Below are positions 59,525-64,000 of a stretch of DNA of 64,000 nt, one piece after another. Location of the stretch: NCBI GenBank assembly GCA_041674745.1, contig JBAYVD010000006.1, forward strand, positions 141,623 through 205,622, read 5' to 3'. The notes below the pieces were generated by a model that made no database searches, was not told the DNA's origin, and worked only from the letters and a program-made list of their open reading frames with translations. Both the position numbers and the translations under genes were made by a program. Each line of letters begins with the position of its first letter. Position 1 is the stretch's first letter. This DNA comes from UBA2040 sp041674745 (GTDB lineage: Bacteria; Bacteroidota; Bacteroidia; Flavobacteriales_D; Crocinitomicaceae).

Positions 59525-59970
59525 TACTATCACTGGCTGCTTTTAGCCTTATGGTATCTAGCTGTGACAATTCCACAAAAGATAAATCAACTAATCAAAC
59601 AGAAGTAGCCGAGCACAATAAACATCTTCACGAGGATGGAAGTGAGGCCATCAATCTTAACAAAGGTGAAAAATGGAAAGTTGATGCAAATATGTTGGTT
59701 CATATCAGAAATATGGAAAATGAAATTGTTTCCTTTACCAAAGTCGAGCAAAAAGACTACAAATTATTAAGTGAAAAATTGCAAGTAAACATTGATTTAC
59801 TTACTTCCAATTGCACAATGAAAGGAGAGGCTCACGATGAATTGCACAAATGGTTGTTGCCATACACTGATTTGGTAAAAGAACTTTCAGAAGCCAAATT
59901 CGAAACTGAGGCATTAAAATTTAAATACATTCAAATTTCATTCAAAACATTTAATCAATACTTCCAATGA
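59512..59970 (+). CDS. Lipoprotein with His-rich segment, efflux-operon accessory
   Basis: The 152-residue lipoprotein (SLMVSSCDNS, lipidated Cys about residue 18) has a His/Glu stretch near the N-terminus (EHNKHLHEDGSEAI) and a helical C-terminal domain containing CTMKGEAHDELHKWLLP. The conserved Cys-Met and His residues suggest metal binding at the periplasmic face. I do not recognise an assigned family. Its stop overlaps the cupin start by 4 nt. Confidence 0.65.
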   Translation: MHKLILSLAAFSLMVSSCDNSTKDKSTNQTEVAEHNKHLHEDGSEAINLNKGEKWKVDANMLVHIRNMENEIVSFTKVEQKDYKLLSEKLQVNIDLLTSNCTMKGEAHDELHKWLLPYTDLVKELSEAKFETEALKFKYIQISFKTFNQYFQ

Positions 59971-60254
59971 ACCTAAAAGAATTACACCATCAAGATAAAA
60001 CAGTTTCAGCAACTTCTCTTTTCAAAAGTGAGTTCGGAAATGCAACTGCCATACAAATTTTGCAAGGCGGAAAATTAAAAGAACATATCACCAAAACTCC
60101 GGCACTTTTGATCTGTATAGAAGGTGAAGTAATTTTTGAAAACGAAAATGGTATTAAAGAAACCCTACTATCGGGTGATTATATAAACATTGAAGCCATG
60201 GTAAAACATTGGGTTGAAGGAACAATTGAAAGTCAATTAATACTCATCAAATAA
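59967..60254 (+). CDS. Small cupin protein
   Basis: The 95-residue protein is a single cupin domain: KLKEHITKTPALLICIEGEVIFENENG and LLSGDYINIEAMVKHWVEG. The first motif keeps one His and the Glu-Gly, but the HxH pair of metal cupins is reduced, so metal binding is uncertain. It is cytoplasmic and lies just before the TolC gene, 13 nt apart. A sensing or detoxifying role is possible. Confidence 0.8.
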   Translation: MNLKELHHQDKTVSATSLFKSEFGNATAIQILQGGKLKEHITKTPALLICIEGEVIFENENGIKETLLSGDYINIEAMVKHWVEGTIESQLILIK

Positions 60255-60267
60255 AAAAAATTATCAC

Positions 60268-61614
60268 ATGAAGTTAGCGAATATTCACAAACACATTATT
60301 GTTCTATTACTAATAATAGTAGGATTTCAATCTGCACAAGCACAAACTTGGACTTTGCAACAATGTATTGACACCGCACAGGTTTATAACAAAAACCTTC
60401 AAATGAGTAGAAATAATATTGCTATTGGTGAACAAAGAGAAAAAGAAGCCAAAGCCAATTTAATTCCAAAAGTAACAGCCAATGCGGATTATAAATATTT
60501 CACCAACTTACCCTATCAGCTATTGCCGCTTAATGCTTTAAACCCTGTTGCTCCCGAAGGAGAGTATAGAGCAGCACAGTTTGGTGTTCCGCACAACATC
60601 AACGCAAACTTGCAACTTTCAATGCCTTTGTATAATCCACAAGTCTATGGAGCCATTCAAACAACAAAAATCGCCTCAGAATTGACAGAGTTGCAGTATC
60701 AAAAAACGGAGGAGCAAATCTATTATGAAATATCAAATCTGTATTACAATGCCCAAATCCTTCACCATCAATTAGCATTTATTGATAGTAATCTTATTAA
60801 TGCAGAAAGACTTCTAAAAAATATGCAATTGCTGAATGAACAATTGCTTGCCAAAGGAACAGATGTCAGCAAGGTGAAATTGCAAGTATCACAATTAACC
60901 ACCCAAAAAGAAACCATCAAAAGCAAATATGAGCAAGTTTTGAATGCGTTGAAATTTGCTCTTGGTTTTTCTATTGAACAAAATCTACAAATTGATCCAA
61001 ACATTCAATATCCAAGCACAAATCCCGATAGCTATCAGGACACCCCTGTATCAACTTTAGATATTCGTATTATAAAAACTCAAAACCGTTTATTGTCAAA
61101 TGAAATAAACACGCTCAATAAATCAAGGTATTTACCTTCTTTAAATCTGGCTGGAATGTATGGAACAACAGGCTTTGGTTATAGCGGGCAACCTACTTCT
61201 TTCCTTGATTTTTATCCGATTGGTTTTGCAGGTATTCAATTATCTTATCCGCTATTTAACGGAACTGTTACGCTTCGAAAAATATATGTGAAAACACTGG
61301 AAATCCAAAACAATGACCTTCAATTTGGAATGCTTACCGAACAAAATAATCTGCAAGTTGAAAATACCAAACTACAAATAGAAGTCGCTAAAAAAACGGT
61401 AAATACAGCAACGGAACAAATTGAACTGGCACGAACAATCTATGAGCAAACCGTTCTTCAACAAAAACAAGGAACGGCGAGTTTAACGGATGTTTTACTC
61501 GCAGACAATGCTATGCGTGAAGCCCAACAAACTTATTTATCTGCTTTAATTGATTCCTTAAAAGCAGATTTGGAACTAAAAAAACTCACAGGAAATATTT
61601 CATCAACCAAATAA
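60268..61614 (+). CDS. TolC-family outer-membrane efflux channel
   Basis: The 448-residue protein has a signal peptide ending QSAQAQT and two OEP repeats with long coiled coils (about residues 30-230 and 240-445). The typical opening TLQQCIDTAQVYNKNLQMSRNN and the second-repeat KTVNTATEQIELARTIYEQ are present. It forms the outer-membrane exit duct for the adaptor and pump encoded downstream. Confidence 0.93.
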   Translation: MKLANIHKHIIVLLLIIVGFQSAQAQTWTLQQCIDTAQVYNKNLQMSRNNIAIGEQREKEAKANLIPKVTANADYKYFTNLPYQLLPLNALNPVAPEGEYRAAQFGVPHNINANLQLSMPLYNPQVYGAIQTTKIASELTELQYQKTEEQIYYEISNLYYNAQILHHQLAFIDSNLINAERLLKNMQLLNEQLLAKGTDVSKVKLQVSQLTTQKETIKSKYEQVLNALKFALGFSIEQNLQIDPNIQYPSTNPDSYQDTPVSTLDIRIIKTQNRLLSNEINTLNKSRYLPSLNLAGMYGTTGFGYSGQPTSFLDFYPIGFAGIQLSYPLFNGTVTLRKIYVKTLEIQNNDLQFGMLTEQNNLQVENTKLQIEVAKKTVNTATEQIELARTIYEQTVLQQKQGTASLTDVLLADNAMREAQQTYLSALIDSLKADLELKKLTGNISSTK

Positions 61615-61622
61615 TTATCACA

Positions 61623-62693
61623 ATGAATACAAAATCATCAATACTAAAAAAAGTGTTATACATTCTCATATCGTTGGCGATAATTGCCGTGGTGGTAATT
61701 AAGTTGAAAACAAACAAGGAACTTACGCAGAGTAAAGTGTATCAATACGATAAAGAACAAGTAATAAATGTTCAGGCAGATACATTGAAACTTGAAAATG
61801 TGAATGCGGAATTTTCTTATTCAGGTACATTTGAGCCCAACAAGGAAACCAAAATAAGTGCAGAATTACAAGGAAAAATCAACACCATTTTAGTTGATGC
61901 TGGAAGCTTGGTAAGTAAAGGTCAAACTTTAATTCAGCTCGACAATTCATTGCTGAGATTGCAACTACAAACTATTGAAGTGCAACTAGAAGGATTGGAA
62001 GCAGATGTAAATCGCTATACCATTTTAGCCAAAGCAGATGCCATTCAAGGTGTTCAACTAGAAAAAGCAGTGTTAAGTTTGAAATCTGTAAAAGTTCAAA
62101 AAGCAACTTTGTTGGAGCAGATAAACAAAACCAAAATCAAAGCACCTTTTAGTGGAGTAGTTACTGCAAAATTGAGTGAAGAAGGAGCTTTTGCTGCACC
62201 GGGCGTTCCATTGTTGCAAATAACAGACATTACAACTTTAAAATTCACCGTAAATGTTCCTGAAAAAGATTTAAGCCAGTTCAAAATCAATCAAAGCTAT
62301 TCTCTTTCGGTAGATGCTTATTCTGAAATGCTATTGACTGGAAAAACTACGATGATTGGCAGTAAAGCCAATATGGGCAGTAGTTTTCCTGTTCAGTTTA
62401 CGGTAAATAACACATCCGATTTGAAAATAAAATCAGGAATGTTTGGTAAAGTTTTACTTAAAAGCGAAACATTTGGAAAGGGAATAATCATTCCGTCATC
62501 TGCTATACAGGGAACTGACAACCAATCACAAGTTTTCATTGTGAAAAATGGCAAAGCCCTTTTGCAAAACATCATTATTTTAAAAAAGATACAGAACAAA
62601 ACTGTTGTTTCAATTGGACTAAATGAAGGTGATGTAATTGTAACGAATGGCTTCATCAATCTTTTTGATGGTGCAAATGTAATTGTTAAATAA
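61623..62693 (+). CDS. RND efflux periplasmic adaptor (membrane fusion protein)
   Basis: The 356-residue protein has an N-terminal membrane anchor (about residues 9-30), a split biotinyl-lipoyl domain (AELQGKINTILVDAGSLVSKGQTLIQLD and KIKAPFSGVVTAKLSEEGAFA) around a short coiled coil, and beta-barrel and membrane-proximal domains. It links the RND pump to the TolC-type channel. It starts 8 nt after the tolC-like gene. Confidence 0.93.
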   Translation: MNTKSSILKKVLYILISLAIIAVVVIKLKTNKELTQSKVYQYDKEQVINVQADTLKLENVNAEFSYSGTFEPNKETKISAELQGKINTILVDAGSLVSKGQTLIQLDNSLLRLQLQTIEVQLEGLEADVNRYTILAKADAIQGVQLEKAVLSLKSVKVQKATLLEQINKTKIKAPFSGVVTAKLSEEGAFAAPGVPLLQITDITTLKFTVNVPEKDLSQFKINQSYSLSVDAYSEMLLTGKTTMIGSKANMGSSFPVQFTVNNTSDLKIKSGMFGKVLLKSETFGKGIIIPSSAIQGTDNQSQVFIVKNGKALLQNIIILKKIQNKTVVSIGLNEGDVIVTNGFINLFDGANVIVK

Positions 62694-62705
62694 AATCAGC
62701 GAAAA

Positions 62706-64000
62706 ATGAATATTACAGAAATATCAATCAAACGTCCTTCGCTGATAATAGTGCTTTTCAGCGTATTTACATTAGTAGGATTTATCGGGTATAAAAACTT
62801 GAGTTACGAGTTAATGCCCGACTTTAACCAGCCAGTGGTTGTAATTAAAACTGTTTACCCTGGTGCCGAACCAAACGAAGTAGAAACATCTGTTTCACGA
62901 AAAGTCGAAGATGCTTTATCGAATTTAGAGGGCGTTGATTACTTGGTTACAAAGTCATTGCCCAATGCTTCTATCATTATAGCCAATTTGAAATATGGAA
63001 CAGATTTGGATAAATCAATGCAAGACGCACAACGCTACATTGATAACATTCGTAAAGATTTACCCCAGGATATTTTAAGTCCTGTGATGAGTAAAGTTTC
63101 GCCAAATGATTTACCGATAATGTCTATCAGTGCAACAAGTAATTTGTCTGCCACCGAGTTTTATCAAAAAATGAAGGATGATTATCTACCCCAAATTCAA
63201 CAAATAAAAGGCGTTGCAGAGATCACTGTTTTAGGTGGAGAGGAAAGAGAAATACAAGTAAAAATCAATCAGGACAAACTGAAATTGTATAAAATCTCGA
63301 TGGCTCAGGTGGTTGAAGCAATTAATCGTTCGGGCTTAGACTTGCCTGCTGGAAAGGTGCAAACCGAAAAAGAAAGTAATTCCGTTCGTTTAACGGGAAA
63401 ATTTACATCTATTGAGGATATTAAAAATGTCCAAGTCGCTATGCCTGTTTTAGGAAGTCCAGTTTATGTAAAAGACATAGCAGATGTAATTGATGGTATA
63501 AAAGAAACAACTTCCATCAGTCGCTACAATGGTAAAAACGGCATTGGTTTAATGTTGAAAAAACAAGGAGATGCAAACGCAGTAGATGTTTCAAAAGCCG
63601 TTCGAGAAAAATTTCAATCCATCGAACAACAAAATGCCAGTTCGGGTGTGAAATTTATTATTGCAGACGATAGCACCGACAACACGATTGCAGCCGTTAA
63701 TTCTGTAGTTTTTGATTTGATTTTAGCGGTGTTATTGGTCTCGTTAGTAATGCTTTTATTTCTACGAAGTTTTAGAAATTCATTAATCGTTTTGGTAGCT
63801 ATTCCAACATCTTTAGTTACCGCATTCGCTGTGATGTGGCTTTTGGGTTACACCTTAAACTTAATGACTTTGCTTGCAATGTCTTTAATCATTGGTATTT
63901 TGGTAGATGATGCTACCGTAGTTTTAGAAAACATTCAAAAGCACTTAGATAAAGGAAAAGACAAACGAACTGCTGCAATGGATGGCAGAATGGAAATTGG
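62706..64000 (+). CDS. RND-family efflux pump, 3' truncated by the window end
   Basis: The visible 431 residues form the N-terminal part of an AcrB/HAE1-type inner-membrane pump. They include TM1 with the ISIKRPSLIIVLFSVF start, the porter domain (PDFNQPVVVIKTVYPGAEPNEVE, a typical opening) and the first transmembrane bundle, with the motif GILVDDATVVLENI that precedes the proton-relay helix. The start at 62706 lies 12 nt after the adaptor gene. Substrate cannot be told; nothing suggests the heavy-metal (CzcA) subgroup specifically. Confidence 0.93.
   Translation, partial: MNITEISIKRPSLIIVLFSVFTLVGFIGYKNLSYELMPDFNQPVVVIKTVYPGAEPNEVETSVSRKVEDALSNLEGVDYLVTKSLPNASIIIANLKYGTDLDKSMQDAQRYIDNIRKDLPQDILSPVMSKVSPNDLPIMSISATSNLSATEFYQKMKDDYLPQIQQIKGVAEITVLGGEEREIQVKINQDKLKLYKISMAQVVEAINRSGLDLPAGKVQTEKESNSVRLTGKFTSIEDIKNVQVAMPVLGSPVYVKDIADVIDGIKETTSISRYNGKNGIGLMLKKQGDANAVDVSKAVREKFQSIEQQNASSGVKFIIADDSTDNTIAAVNSVVFDLILAVLLVSLVMLLFLRSFRNSLIVLVAIPTSLVTAFAVMWLLGYTLNLMTLLAMSLIIGILVDDATVVLENIQKHLDKGKDKRTAAMDGRMEI

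Noticed and set aside
1..64000. tRNA or rRNA genes
   Set aside because: No cloverleaf or T-loop consensus seen in any intergenic stretch on reading both strands; a covariance-model search would be needed to exclude them fully.

Overview
The window comes from a low-GC member of the Bacteroidota, most likely Flavobacteriales (a Fluviicola/Crocinitomicaceae-like relative is plausible, but this is inferred from gene content only). Four secreted proteins end in a type IX secretion (T9SS) C-terminal sorting domain. Several promoters carry the Bacteroidota -7 element TAnnTTTG. Many genes belong to families typical of the phylum (DUF4199, DUF4924, DUF3050, MbnP, NosZ with a Sec/lipoprotein signal). 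I see no rRNA, tRNA, CRISPR array, prophage or insertion sequence with a transposase.

Layout. 1-4 kb: end of a polytopic membrane protein, a divergent HxlR regulator/DoxX pair, an L,D-transpeptidase lipoprotein, a beta-barrel-type protein and a YcxB-like protein. 4-11.7 kb (minus strand): a tight run TonB-dependent receptor > secreted endonuclease I > 5'-nucleotidase C-domain lipoprotein > 5'-nucleotidase metallophosphatase, preceded by a lamin-tail-domain protein behind its own terminator; together this looks like a nucleic-acid/nucleotide scavenging locus. 12-16.5 kb: dipeptidyl peptidase IV, citrate synthase and a lipoprotein. 16.5-22.9 kb: an odd acidic sigma-like protein, several small unknowns, and a peroxiredoxin/thioredoxin operon. 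22.9-27.4 kb: a translationally coupled operon of ECF sigma factor, short membrane protein (anti-sigma candidate), CpxP-like metal sensor, MbnP-like protein, diheme MbnH/cytochrome-c-peroxidase-like enzyme and a T9SS-exported YHYH protein. 27.4-33.5 kb: polysaccharide deacetylase, FkbM-like protein, an AraC/DJ-1 regulator divergent from a run of small housekeeping-type proteins, and a parvulin. 33.5-50.5 kb: ECF sigma factor, uvrA, glycine-rich T9SS cargo, a dicarboxylate/amino-acid symporter, rho with a long disordered Asn/Arg-rich insert, a DUF4199 gene, an intergenic repeat cluster, a Skp-like lipoprotein and the fused acyl-CoA mutase icmF.

50.6-58 kb is a nitrous-oxide respiration cluster: a frameshifted cytochrome c lipoprotein gene, an intact paralogue, nosZ (clade II type), a membrane-domain/NosL fusion, nosD, nosF, nosY and a truncated haemoglobin. 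The two cytochrome promoters share one architecture: a TGA-N6-TCA palindrome (CRP/FNR spacing) whose centre lies 37.5 nt upstream of the last base of a TAnnTTTG element. A strong hairpin follows nosZ and probably lowers expression of the assembly genes relative to the enzyme.

58 kb to the right edge is a TetR-controlled efflux operon: small membrane protein, TetR regulator, second membrane protein, His-containing lipoprotein, cupin, TolC-type channel, periplasmic adaptor and an RND pump cut by the window end. A palindrome centred on GAATATTC directly follows the -7 element and is the likely TetR operator.
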